From JARDZU01 sp963730285 (GTDB taxonomy: Bacteria; Actinomycetota; Acidimicrobiia; Spongiisociales; ZC4RG35), in the NCBI GenBank assembly GCA_963730285.1, contig CAVSQY010000008.1, forward strand, positions 1 through 64,000: DNA of 64,000 nt, read 5' to 3'. The notes under the pieces are model-generated. The model saw only the letters and a list, made by a program, of their open reading frames with translations, was not told where the DNA came from and ran no database searches. A program made the translations under genes and the position numbers. Every line of letters starts with the position of its first letter. Position 1 is the first letter of the stretch. Below, in pieces: positions 19,601-26,560 of the stretch.

Positions 19601-19628
19601 AGAGGGCCCGGTTCGAACCGGGCCCTCT
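19601..19628. terminator. Perfect palindromic bidirectional terminator
   Basis: A 28-base perfect inverted repeat with arms AGAGGGCCCGGTTC and GAACCGGGCCCTCT, centred at 19614/19615. It lies between the convergent csbD operon and the minus-strand stress operon, so it can stop transcription from both sides. No T-run on either side, as is usual in GC-rich actinobacteria. Confidence 0.85.
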
Positions 19629-19650
19629 CTCCAGTCGTTCGCCGGCCTCG

Positions 19651-20133
19651 TCACGAATAGCGCTCGCGAAGCATCTTTACCTCGTCGTGCGATGCGCGTA
19701 TCTCGCTCGCTTGCTTGATGATGGTCTTGCGCACATCCCCGGGGATCTCAACGTTGTCGAGGGCCTTCTCGTACTCGGCAACGGCATGGTCCTCCGCCTT
19801 CTCAGCGGCAGCCAACACCTCATGAGGGTCGTCACCTGTGACCGCGTCCTTGATCGACATCCAGCCGCGGTGGACTGCGCCGGCGACCGAGCCGGACTCG
19901 GCGATCGCCTCACCCGCCTCCTTGGCCATCTCCCGCAGCTCGAGCGAGAGTCGGGTGCGATGGTCGGAGAACTGCTTCAGTCTCTCAGCGAGCTCGTGAT
20001 GACTCGAGCGATCTAGATGCTCGGCGGCCTCGAGAAAGCCCTTCTGGCTGTCCTCGAGCGTCTCGACGAGGTCACTGAGCACTCTGACCACCTGACCTTC
20101 GTCGAAGGTCTCACCCTGGTTCATTGGTTGCAT
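19651..20133 (-). CDS. PA2169-type four-helix-bundle protein
   Basis: A 160-residue ferritin-like helical protein of the PA2169/DUF2383 type. Key stretches are LVETLEDSQKGFLEAAEHLD, the middle SGSVAGAVHRGWMSIKDAVT and the end IRASHDEVKMLRER. Members accompany stress and stationary-phase genes; the function is unknown and a metal site is not certain. The ATG at 20133 follows GAGGGG by seven bases. It is the last gene of the minus-strand stress operon and is followed by the palindromic terminator. Confidence 0.85.
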   Translation of the reverse strand: MQPMNQGETFDEGQVVRVLSDLVETLEDSQKGFLEAAEHLDRSSHHELAERLKQFSDHRTRLSLELREMAKEAGEAIAESGSVAGAVHRGWMSIKDAVTGDDPHEVLAAAEKAEDHAVAEYEKALDNVEIPGDVRKTIIKQASEIRASHDEVKMLRERYS

Positions 20134-20143
20134 GCGAGCCCCC

Positions 20144-20500
20144 TCAGACCGCGGCTTCCCAGTACGGATCACGTCCGTAGTACTGGTAGACGGCGTTGAC
20201 CCAGGTCAAGTCGTTCATGTCGGGCCAGTCGTCCTTGTCGAATCCGGGAGCGTCGGCCAGAACCGTCTTGTCCACGTCCAGGACGACTTCCTTGTTGTCG
20301 GTATCGACCGCCATCAGGTCCCACGGGATGGCGAAGTACCTCTCGCCCATTCCCAGGAACCCTCCGGAGGCCAAGACCGCGTAGGCGATTCGGCCCCGGT
20401 CGATGTCGAGGACGAACTCCTCGAGGATGCCGAGCTTCTCACCGGCCTTGTTTCGCACCGTGTCACCCTTGAGGGTGCTGGCGCTGAGTGCAGTTGTCAT
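20144..20500 (-). CDS. PRC-barrel domain protein
   Basis: A 118-residue protein with a PRC-barrel: TLKGDTVRNKAGEKLGILEE, IDRGRIAYAVLASGGFLGMG and FAIPWDLMAVD are the three typical beta segments. PRC-barrel stress proteins are thought to bind RNA, membranes or metabolites; the target here is unknown. AAGGAA precedes the ATG at 20500; an in-frame GTG two codons earlier is possible. It lies ten bases before the PA2169-type gene in the same operon. Confidence 0.9.
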   Translation of the reverse strand: MTTALSASTLKGDTVRNKAGEKLGILEEFVLDIDRGRIAYAVLASGGFLGMGERYFAIPWDLMAVDTDNKEVVLDVDKTVLADAPGFDKDDWPDMNDLTWVNAVYQYYGRDPYWEAAV

Positions 20501-20540
20501 AGTCACTTTCCTTGACTTCCTTTCGTTTGGCGATCCCGAT

Positions 20541-20600
20541 TCAGAAGATCAGGATCAGGATCAGGATGAGAAGAATGAGTCCTCCGATACTGATGTACAT
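20541..20600 (-). CDS. 19-residue hydrophobic membrane peptide
   Basis: A very short gene: MYISIGGLILLILILILIF then TGA. After a four-residue polar start it is a single uninterrupted hydrophobic helix. An ideal AAGGAGG site lies eight bases before the ATG, overlapping the end of the upstream membrane-protein gene, so initiation is well supported. Small hydrophobic peptides of this look accompany CsbD and PRC-barrel stress genes elsewhere; a role in the membrane during stress is inference. Confidence 0.7.
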   Translation of the reverse strand: MYISIGGLILLILILILIF

Positions 20601-20603
20601 GGT

Positions 20604-21197
20604 TCAAGCCTCCTTGCGAATCGTTTGGGCGATGGCTGCATCGGCCCGTTGGTGGTAGAGCTCGCCGATACGGCCGCCGACATAGCCACCCAGCAGAGTT
20701 GTGGCCGCCAACACGACACTGGCGACGATGGCAACCCCTGTCACCTGGTCGACATCTATCTGCGCTACCCAGTTGGGCAGGTCGACCCGGTTGAATGCGT
20801 TGTACTCGGCCCCCACGAAGGCGCCCAGGGCGGCAAACACGGCGACGAGAAACAGCATCCAGAGACCGGCGCCGAACCCATTTAGGCCCCCGGAGTATCT
20901 CGACATCCGACCGGCGGCGAACCCGCCAACCATGAAGGATGCGAAGACGACCAACAGGGCAACGACCAGGCCACCGATCGAAGCCTGACTGAGGGTTCCG
21001 TCGTCGGCGATCAGATTGAGCTGGTAGGCGATGGACGCTCGTCCCGCGGCAATCAGCGCCGACAGGAAGACCAGGGTCCCGAAACCGGCCAACATCCCCA
21101 CCACTGACGCCAGGAAGTCACCCTTCCCGAATCTCCGGTGGACGTCGGACAGGTCATCGGACCCTCCGATTCTGCTGGCTTCTTCTCGTACTGTCAT
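20604..21197 (-). CDS. Four-helix membrane protein of the stress operon
   Basis: A 197-residue protein with four hydrophobic segments (about residues 30-52, 75-97, 108-130 and 152-172); glycine-rich helices such as VGGFAAGRM and LGGYVGGRIGELYHQ suggest close helix packing. No family with known function recognised. It lies 28 bases after the Rho-N gene and three bases before the hydrophobic peptide, so it belongs to the sigma-B-type operon. Confidence 0.75.
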   Translation of the reverse strand: MTVREEASRIGGSDDLSDVHRRFGKGDFLASVVGMLAGFGTLVFLSALIAAGRASIAYQLNLIADDGTLSQASIGGLVVALLVVFASFMVGGFAAGRMSRYSGGLNGFGAGLWMLFLVAVFAALGAFVGAEYNAFNRVDLPNWVAQIDVDQVTGVAIVASVVLAATTLLGGYVGGRIGELYHQRADAAIAQTIRKEA

Positions 21198-21225
21198 TTG
21201 AAATCTCCTTTTCGATCTCGGTCGC

Positions 21226-21480
21226 TCAGTGGTCTCTCAGAGCCGAGATGAGCTCGGCCTTGTCCATGTCGGAACGGCCTTCGATCCCGATCTCTTCGGC
21301 CCGCTTCTCGAGATCGTCCTTGGTCCACTCTTCGTACGGATTGGCATTGCCACCACGTTCGGCGGCTTCGTGTCTCGGAGTGTTGGCGATCCGAGCCGCC
21401 TTCTCCTTGCTCATCCCTTCTTCTCGAAGGGCCTCGTACTGCTCATCGTCCTTGATGGACGGGCCATGTTCTTTGGCCAT
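21226..21480 (-). CDS. Rho N-terminal-domain-like small stress protein
   Basis: An 84-residue basic/acidic protein. The N-terminal part (KDDEQYEALREEGMSKEKAA) matches small plasmid-stabilisation-like/DUF7218 proteins, and the C-terminal part (DDLEKRAEEIGIEGRSDMDK) is a SAP/Rho-N-like helical motif that may bind nucleic acid. The ATG at 21480 has GGAGG eight bases upstream. It is the first gene of the minus-strand stress operon, about 110 bases downstream of a clear sigma-B-like promoter. Confidence 0.8.
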   Translation of the reverse strand: MAKEHGPSIKDDEQYEALREEGMSKEKAARIANTPRHEAAERGGNANPYEEWTKDDLEKRAEEIGIEGRSDMDKAELISALRDH

Positions 21481-21594
21481 GTGAAACCTCCGTCGTTCGG
21501 GGCTTGGGTGCCCGTTCTCGATGTTTGGGAACGGCAACTGGCGTTGATGGTCAACACAGCTCCGTCCGGCTCCGCTGGAGTTCTGTCATATGTG

Positions 21595-21621
21595 ATACCC
21601 ATGACCGCTCACCCCGAAACC
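21595..21621 (-). promoter_or_regulatory. Sigma-B-like promoter of the minus-strand stress operon
   Basis: On the minus strand GGTTT is followed after 16 bases by GGGTAT, a full match to GTTT-N(14-17)-GGGTAT. It lies about 115 bases before the Rho-N gene start, giving a long 5' leader. Confidence 0.65.
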
Positions 21622-21708
21622 TGGGGGCCGGGGACCGGGCGCCGGGGACGACGCCCGAAGAGGCCGTTGGTCACTCTCAGTGGCGGGTAAGGTCAGGGTT
21701 GACAACCA

Positions 21709-22710
21709 ATGGGTGTGGGTGTGCAGGGAATCCAAAGACTTCGCTTGCGACGTCTAGCGGGGGCGATCAGCTTGCTCGCGCTCGCTCTGGCACTTCAGCT
21801 CGTCACGGCCGGAATCGCAAGGGCGGCGAACATGACCGCGAGTCCGCCGGCCGGCCCCGCCGGCTCCAACACGGTCCTCGGGGGCTTGGCCTTCGACTCC
21901 GTTACGCCGATAACGCTGTGTTGGGACACTTCGGGTTGTGCCGATCTCGGCACCGCCATCCCACAATTGGACGGATCCTTCAACCAGTCGGTCGCGATCC
22001 CGTCAAGTGCCCTCCCCGGCGGCCATCTCATCTACGCCTGCCAGGTCGGATTCAGCTGTGCCTCAGCCTCGTTCCAAGTCATCGGTGCGACCACCACGCT
22101 GCCGCCCACCACCACCACGCTGCCACCGACCACGACCACACTGGCGCCGACCACAACGCTGCCGCCGACCACCTCGACGTTGCCACCGACCACAACCACA
22201 CTGGCGCCGACTACCACCAGCTCGCTGATCACCACCACCTCATCGTCCGTGCCTGCTACCAGCTCCAGCACGACAACCACGAGCACCACGACTACTACGA
22301 CCGTCCCGGCGACCAGCACGACTTTCGCCGCGGGTGCCCCCACCACTTCTGTCCCACCACCCACCACACCACCCATAAGCCTGGGAGTCCAAGGCTCCCT
22401 CGCCGCTCCGACCCCGTGGATCGGGGTGAGCAATCTGATCAACCCATGGGCAGGCGATCAGACGCCGACCCTTCCCCAAGGGGAATTGGACGGCCTCCTG
22501 GCTCCCGATCGAGGTGATCAACCGCCAACTGCGACCAATACCGACACGGGGCGAAATCTCCTCTTTTCGCTGGAAAGCCCTATCGGCCTCTGGTTCTGGT
22601 GGCTGGTGGCAGTCGCCGCCGCCTCACTCCTGTCGTGGGCAGGCTGGGTCGGCTACCGCAATTTGCGGCGAATGATGGGCTCAAAGCCTCACCACACGCC
22701 GACCGGATGA
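21709..22710 (+). CDS. Thr/Pro-rich (mucin-like) surface protein with C-terminal membrane anchor
   Basis: A 333-residue exported protein. Residues 1-40 form a signal peptide with a basic start, the hydrophobic core ISLLALALALQLVTAGI and cleavage near ARA-AN. A small folded domain (about 40-125) has two cysteine pairs (LCWDTSGCA, YACQVGFSCA). Residues 126-230 are TTTLPPTTT-type repeats likely to be O-glycosylated. The C-terminus has one helix (WFWWLVAVAAASLLSWAGWVG) and a basic tail, so it is membrane anchored. A possible weak sigma-B-like element (GTTG-N15-GGGTAA, 21666-21690) lies upstream. Function unknown; a cell-wall spacer or adhesin is a guess. Confidence 0.8.
   Translation: MGVGVQGIQRLRLRRLAGAISLLALALALQLVTAGIARAANMTASPPAGPAGSNTVLGGLAFDSVTPITLCWDTSGCADLGTAIPQLDGSFNQSVAIPSSALPGGHLIYACQVGFSCASASFQVIGATTTLPPTTTTLPPTTTTLAPTTTLPPTTSTLPPTTTTLAPTTTSSLITTTSSSVPATSSSTTTTSTTTTTTVPATSTTFAAGAPTTSVPPPTTPPISLGVQGSLAAPTPWIGVSNLINPWAGDQTPTLPQGELDGLLAPDRGDQPPTATNTDTGRNLLFSLESPIGLWFWWLVAVAAASLLSWAGWVGYRNLRRMMGSKPHHTPTG
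22089..22225 (+). repeat. Thr/Pro-coding tandem repeat
   Basis: Degenerate tandem units of about 21-36 bases built on ACCACGCTGCC and CCGACCAC encode the Thr-Pro stalk of the surface protein. Such repeats can change length by slippage in multiples of three. Confidence 0.8.
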
Positions 22711-22714
22711 GCTC

Positions 22715-23581
22715 TCAGTACTCCTGCGGGACGAAGGTCTGCTCGTGGATGGGCGGCCTGATGTAGTTGATTTCCTCCCTGTCGGGAAGCACTACCGGCT
22801 CGGGCAGGACGTCGCCATATTCGAACTGGCTGAGGATGTGACTCATGCAGTTGAGCCGGGCTGCCCGCTTGTCGTCGGACGGCACGACATACCACGGAGC
22901 CTGCTTGATGTCGGTGTATTGGAAGGTCGTGTCTTTCGCCTCTGAGTACTTGATATAGAGACGATGCTCCTCGAGATCCATGTCCGAGAGCTTCCAACGC
23001 TTCTCCGGCTCGCGGTTCCGTGACTCAAACCTCTTCCTTTGCTCCTCCCAACTCACCGAGAACCAGTATTTGTGGAGACGGATCCCGGACCGGACCAGCA
23101 TCCGCTCGAACTCGGGGCAACTGCGGAGGAACTCCTGATGCTGCTCCGGGGTGCAGAAGCCCATCACCCACTCGACATTCGACCGGTTGTACCAACTGCG
23201 GTCGAACAGGACGATCTCACCGGCAGCCGGCAGATGCTCTACGTATCGTTGGAAGTACCACTGCGTGCGCTCACGGTCGGTTGGCTTGGGCAAGGCCACC
23301 ACTCGCACCTTCCGTGGTGAGGTTCGCTCGGTGATCCTCTTGATCACTCCGCCCTTGCCCGCCGAGCCACGCCCTTCGAAGATGACCAGGACCCGGAGAC
23401 CCTGTTCCTCAACCCAATACTGGAGCTTGACGAACTCCTCCTGGAGACGGGTCAGCTCGGCTTCGTAGAACGACCTCTTGAGACGACCCTTGGAGTTGTA
23501 GTGCTCGCCACCGGCCGGGGTGCCGCCCAGGTGGATATCGTCGCTTCCGAGCGGCAAACTCGTAGTTTCTCTGTCGGTCAT
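22715..23581 (-). CDS. ppk2: Polyphosphate kinase 2
   Basis: A 288-residue single-domain PPK2. Walker A is FEGRGSAGKGGVIKRI near residue 68 and Walker B is LFDRSWYNRSNVEWVMGF near 125, with a lid region rich in arginines after it. It transfers phosphate between polyphosphate and nucleoside diphosphates. Length and pattern (KYWFSVSWEEQRKRF, WKLSDMDLEEH) fit the ADP-phosphorylating class I type. The ATG at 23581 gives the family N-terminus; the upstream extension is non-family. It is convergent with the surface protein gene and divergent from the DUF222 gene. Confidence 0.93.
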   Translation of the reverse strand: MTDRETTSLPLGSDDIHLGGTPAGGEHYNSKGRLKRSFYEAELTRLQEEFVKLQYWVEEQGLRVLVIFEGRGSAGKGGVIKRITERTSPRKVRVVALPKPTDRERTQWYFQRYVEHLPAAGEIVLFDRSWYNRSNVEWVMGFCTPEQHQEFLRSCPEFERMLVRSGIRLHKYWFSVSWEEQRKRFESRNREPEKRWKLSDMDLEEHRLYIKYSEAKDTTFQYTDIKQAPWYVVPSDDKRAARLNCMSHILSQFEYGDVLPEPVVLPDREEINYIRPPIHEQTFVPQEY

Positions 23582-23672
23582 GACCCTCCACGGACTCACG
23601 CCGAGACTAGGTGAGCCCGACAGTCGATGCCGGACGAAGAGGTCCTCCGAATCGTCGGCGACACTCTTGAAT

Positions 23673-23698
23673 CTGTCAGGGGTCGAACGTATGTTCGA
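23673..23698 (+). promoter_or_regulatory. Overlapping PafBC-type and LexA (SOS) DNA-damage promoter
   Basis: CTGTCAGGG, eight bases, then TATGTT (23690-23695) matches the RecA-independent damage promoter TTGTCRGTG-N8-TAnnnT read by PafBC, with two mismatches. TCGAACGTATGTTCGA (23683-23698) is a near-perfect actinobacterial LexA box covering the same -10. The predicted start of transcription is at or next to the ATG at 23702, so the mRNA would be leaderless. Confidence 0.7.
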
Positions 23699-23701
23699 GG
23701 T

Positions 23702-24958
23702 ATGGAATGGGAGAGTCTCACCGAGGACCAGTTGGATCAGATCATCACCGGCTGTGAAAGCCAGGTGGCTGCGGCTCGGTCCATGGAGATGGCCGCGGTG
23801 GCTGAGAAGAGGAGACGTCAGTCGCATCATGGTGATGGTTACCGGTCGATCATCGATTGGATGGCGGCCCGGGCTGATATCTCGCATCGGATGGCCCGTC
23901 GTCTGGTATGGACAGGGTCTCGTCTCACCGATGCTCCCGAAGTGGCCGAAGCCTTATCAGCTGGTGAAATGAGTTTTGACCGGGCGGAACAGGTGTGCCG
24001 TCTCCCCGAAGACCAGCGGAAGAACCATGAGTGGTGTGATATCAGCCAGCTACGCCGCAAAGTCGCCCACTACAAACGGTTGACCACGCAACGGGAACGG
24101 GAGGTTTCCCGGTCATATTTGAACTTCCAGTCTTCTCTCGACGAGTTGACCGTCCACCTCTGGGGAGAACTGTCCGGGGTGGACTCGAGGATCGTGGAAA
24201 AGGCGGTAGACCAACAAGCCGACCACATCATCCCCGTGGAAGACGGAGAGCATTGGAGTGTGGCCGAACGGAGGGCACTGGCCCTGATCAGCATCTGCAC
24301 CGACAGTCTCTACACAGACTCCAGCCCAGACCACACCAGCTCGGGCCACACCACGATCGAATCCGACACCATCCGGGAACCAGGTTCCATTGCCCCTCCT
24401 ATCGAGTTGACGGTAACCGTGGACGCCAGGACCGCAGCAGAGACCAACGGTCAGACCGGTGTCACAGTCCTCAACGGGCCTCGAATCGGTGTCCAAGCCC
24501 TCCAAGCCATCCTCTGTGACACCAAGATCGGTGTCATCGGGCTAACCGAGGAAGGAAGACCACTCTCCCTGGGCAAGATCACCAGGATCGTTCCCCGCAA
24601 ACTCAGAACACACGTCCTGCAACGTGATGGCGGGTGCACCGTCGATGGATGCCGGTCCTCCTACCGGCTCGAAATCCACCACATCACCCCCTTATCCCTG
24701 GGTGGGCTCACCATCGAACCGAATCTGACCACCCTCTGCTGGTATCACCATCACATCGCCATCCACCAACAAGGGTTACAAGTCCACCGGATCGGACCAA
24801 GCCGAATCCGACTCACCAGACCCCAAGCAAGGGGCCCATCGCCGCCCCCTCGATCCGACAAGGCATCGTTGAGGGCATGGTCGAGTGACAAATCGAAGAG
24901 GTTGGAACCGATGAAGTTGGTAGTCCCGACCGGATTTGAACCGGCGTTACCGGCTTGA
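23702..24958 (+). CDS. DUF222/13E12-family HNH endonuclease-domain protein
   Basis: A 418-residue protein of the actinobacterial 13E12 repeat family. The N-terminal DUF222 part (residues 1-300) has the typical ISHRMARRLVWTGSRLTDAP and MSFDRAEQV segments; the C-terminal HNH domain shows CTVDGC, YRLEIHHITPLSLGG and LTTLCWYHHHIAIHQQG. Function is unproven; the nuclease residues are present. It is preceded directly by an overlapping PafBC/LexA promoter, so it should be induced by DNA damage, as several mycobacterial members are. The last 12 or so residues are encoded by the antisense strand of tRNA-Glu, a sign of recombination at that tRNA. Confidence 0.88.
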   Translation: MEWESLTEDQLDQIITGCESQVAAARSMEMAAVAEKRRRQSHHGDGYRSIIDWMAARADISHRMARRLVWTGSRLTDAPEVAEALSAGEMSFDRAEQVCRLPEDQRKNHEWCDISQLRRKVAHYKRLTTQREREVSRSYLNFQSSLDELTVHLWGELSGVDSRIVEKAVDQQADHIIPVEDGEHWSVAERRALALISICTDSLYTDSSPDHTSSGHTTIESDTIREPGSIAPPIELTVTVDARTAAETNGQTGVTVLNGPRIGVQALQAILCDTKIGVIGLTEEGRPLSLGKITRIVPRKLRTHVLQRDGGCTVDGCRSSYRLEIHHITPLSLGGLTIEPNLTTLCWYHHHIAIHQQGLQVHRIGPSRIRLTRPQARGPSPPPRSDKASLRAWSSDKSKRLEPMKLVVPTGFEPALPA

Positions 24959-24993
24959 GAGGCCGGCGTCCTGGGCCGCTAGACGACGGGACC
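24921..24993 (-). tRNA. tRNA-Glu(CUC)
   Basis: Minus-strand cloverleaf nearly identical to the tRNA-Glu at 3717-3789: acceptor GGTCCCG/CGGGACT, anticodon stem CCGGC/GCCGG with loop CTCTCAA (anticodon CTC), T loop TTCAAAT. It overlaps the 3' end of the DUF222 gene on the other strand. Confidence 0.93.
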
Positions 24994-25022
24994 TTGACGA
25001 AGGTCGACGGTAATCGACCCGG

Positions 25023-25094
25023 CTCGGGGGGAAGGACTCGAACCCTCAATAACAGGGCCAGAACCTGCCGTGTTACCTATTACACCACCCCCGA
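25023..25094 (-). tRNA. tRNA-Gln(CUG)
   Basis: Minus-strand cloverleaf with acceptor TCGGGGG/CCCCCGA, anticodon loop TTCTGGC (anticodon CTG) in stem GCAGG/CCTGT, and T arm GAGGG-TTCGAGT-CCTTC. It lies 29 bases upstream of tRNA-Glu(CUC) and is probably co-transcribed with it. Confidence 0.92.
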
Positions 25095-25164
25095 ACGCGC
25101 TTGCCCGAAGACAACGCGGGATAAAGCAGGAGAATAATCGAAGCCCCCACCAGTGCGAAGTCGC

Positions 25165-25581
25165 CTAGGGCACCAGCATGGGTGATGCCGTGGCCGTGGC
25201 GCGCACGGTCAAAGGGGCCTCATCTCCGACGAACAGGCCCATCAACCCGAGTTCCAGCTCTCCCACCATGATGACCGAGACTTCCGATCCGTCAGCTGAG
25301 GTGACGATGTCCATGTCGATCAGATCTGCCTCCTGGGAGAGCGCGTAGGCCGAGCCGAGAGCCCAAGCCCTTGTCGACTCGACAGCCAGCACACCGGTAT
25401 CCCGATAGAGAACCTCATCGATGCCAGCTGCAGCTGCAATCGCGGTCGAGTCGGCTACCGCGGCCAGTTCGCGTTGCATCGCCAGCGCTCGCCAGAGATC
25501 GACGGCGAGTCCGCCAAAAGCCAGGAGAAGCACGGACAGCCCCAGCATCCACAAAGAAGCCGAGCCTCGTTCAGATCTCAT
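25165..25581 (-). CDS. TadG-like Flp pilus-assembly protein (short)
   Basis: A 138-residue protein with the N-terminal Tad anchor: RGSASLWMLGLSVLLLAFGG followed by the conserved amphipathic stretch ALAMQRELAAVADSTAIAAA. It lacks the glutamate expected at +5 of a prepilin (tryptophan here), so it is a TadG-type membrane-anchored minor component, not a cleaved pilin. The rest is a short beta-rich ectodomain. The ATG at 25581 overlaps the upstream stop (ATGA). Last gene of the tad operon. Confidence 0.82.
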   Translation of the reverse strand: MRSERGSASLWMLGLSVLLLAFGGLAVDLWRALAMQRELAAVADSTAIAAAAGIDEVLYRDTGVLAVESTRAWALGSAYALSQEADLIDMDIVTSADGSEVSVIMVGELELGLMGLFVGDEAPLTVRATATASPMLVP

Positions 25582-26009
25582 GAGAGACTTCGATAGAGAT
25601 CGACAGGTTCGCCGTGGGCGGCCGCAGCCCAAACTCCTCCGATTGCGCCCCAGGGCGTTGCCACCACTGGCACGAAGACCTCGACGCCGACCGTGATCAC
25701 CCCACCGCGGGCAAAGACGCACGTCCCGCTGTCTGTGCCCAGCTCCGTCGGCTCGCCGCCGCACCAGGTCACCCGGACCATTTCGTTGGACAAGCCTTGA
25801 TCGGAGGCCATCTCAGAAATCACCCTGTTCCCCGACTCGACGTCGAGATCGATAACGGCAGCGCGAGCTGCCTCAGCAGCGGCGGCACGGGCAAACACTC
25901 GTCGTTCCGACCAAGGCCCAAATCCGAGGACCGCGATCGCAACCGGCAGCAACAGCACCGCGACGGCCAGGGACAACTCGACCGCGGCATGCCCGTCTTC
26001 CCCCGTCAC
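25578..26009 (-). CDS. TadE-like minor pseudopilin
   Basis: A 143-residue pseudopilin. The prepilin-type site is DG/HAAVELSLAVAVLLLP with glycine at -1 and glutamate at +5, followed by FARAAAAEAARAAVIDLD, the usual TadE helix end. The ectodomain has one cysteine pair (TWCGGE, GTCVF). It begins at a GTG at 26009 overlapping the previous stop (GTGA); the long upstream open frame belongs to the neighbouring gene's antisense. Probably processed by a prepilin peptidase that is not in this window. Confidence 0.83.
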   Translation of the reverse strand: MTGEDGHAAVELSLAVAVLLLPVAIAVLGFGPWSERRVFARAAAAEAARAAVIDLDVESGNRVISEMASDQGLSNEMVRVTWCGGEPTELGTDSGTCVFARGGVITVGVEVFVPVVATPWGAIGGVWAAAAHGEPVDLYRSLS

Positions 26010-26398
26010 GGCAGGATCTCCCTGGTCGCCAACGCCTGAATGTCGACACCGAAGTCGGGCGAGAACGGCGTCCAAGAGCGGAACGAGCCGACCCCCGAGG
26101 CCCTCACGACAGTCGCCGAAACCGTGCAACGTGCAGCGATTCCCACACCCATCTGCCCACCGAGCAGTTGAGACAGCACGTCGTCGACGCGAGTCTCACA
26201 ACGGGCAACCGAGCCGGTGATGGCACCAACTCGTGCACCCTGCTCCAGTGCCGAGCGAATGGCCCCCCTCCCGTACTGCACGACGACGATGTTGGCCAGA
26301 GTCAGAAAGAGGACGAGACCGAGAGCACTCGCCAACAGGAACTGAACCGAGGTCATGCCCCGTTCGCTCAGCCTCCCAGCAGCTCGGCGCGAATCCAT
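26006..26398 (-). CDS. TadE-like protein with Gln at the +5 position
   Basis: A 130-residue protein with a basic start (RRAAGRLSERG), a hydrophobic helix MTSVQFLLASALGLVLFL and the TadE-type continuation IRSALEQGARVGAITGSV. At the prepilin site SERG/MTSVQ the +5 residue is glutamine instead of glutamate, which may alter self-assembly. One cysteine pair is in the ectodomain (ARCETRVDD, AARCTVSA). It overlaps the pilin gene by 31 bases. The ATG at 26398 is retained because it supplies the basic leader; a strong ribosome-binding site is not obvious. Confidence 0.78.
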   Translation of the reverse strand: MDSRRAAGRLSERGMTSVQFLLASALGLVLFLTLANIVVVQYGRGAIRSALEQGARVGAITGSVARCETRVDDVLSQLLGGQMGVGIAARCTVSATVVRASGVGSFRSWTPFSPDFGVDIQALATREILP

Positions 26399-26547
26399 CC
26401 GACTATGTCCACACCCAGGGTCTGGAGCGCACCCCAGATCACTACCAACGCCGCAATGGCCAACGCTGCGTTGCCCATCAGCTCAGCGGTGTTCAACCCC
26501 CGGTCGTCGTCCCACAAGATGTGGAACCTCCTCATCAGTGCCGCCAT
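26368..26547 (-). CDS. flp: Flp-type major pilin (59 residues)
   Basis: A short gene. The leader MAALMRRFHILWDDDRG ends in glycine and is followed by LNTAELMGNAALAIAALVVI, giving a type IVb prepilin site G/LNTAE with glutamate at +5. The mature chain is about 42 residues: one helix plus a short tail, typical of Flp pilins. AAGGAGG lies seven bases before the ATG. It sits between tadC and the tadE genes, where actinobacterial Tad loci keep the pilin. Confidence 0.88.
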   Translation of the reverse strand: MAALMRRFHILWDDDRGLNTAELMGNAALAIAALVVIWGALQTLGVDIVGWIRAELLGG

Positions 26548-26560
26548 TCGTAGCCTCCTT

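Noticed and set aside
22089..22225. Repeats suggestive of a CRISPR array
   Set aside because: The units are in-frame Thr/Pro codons without unique spacers of constant length.
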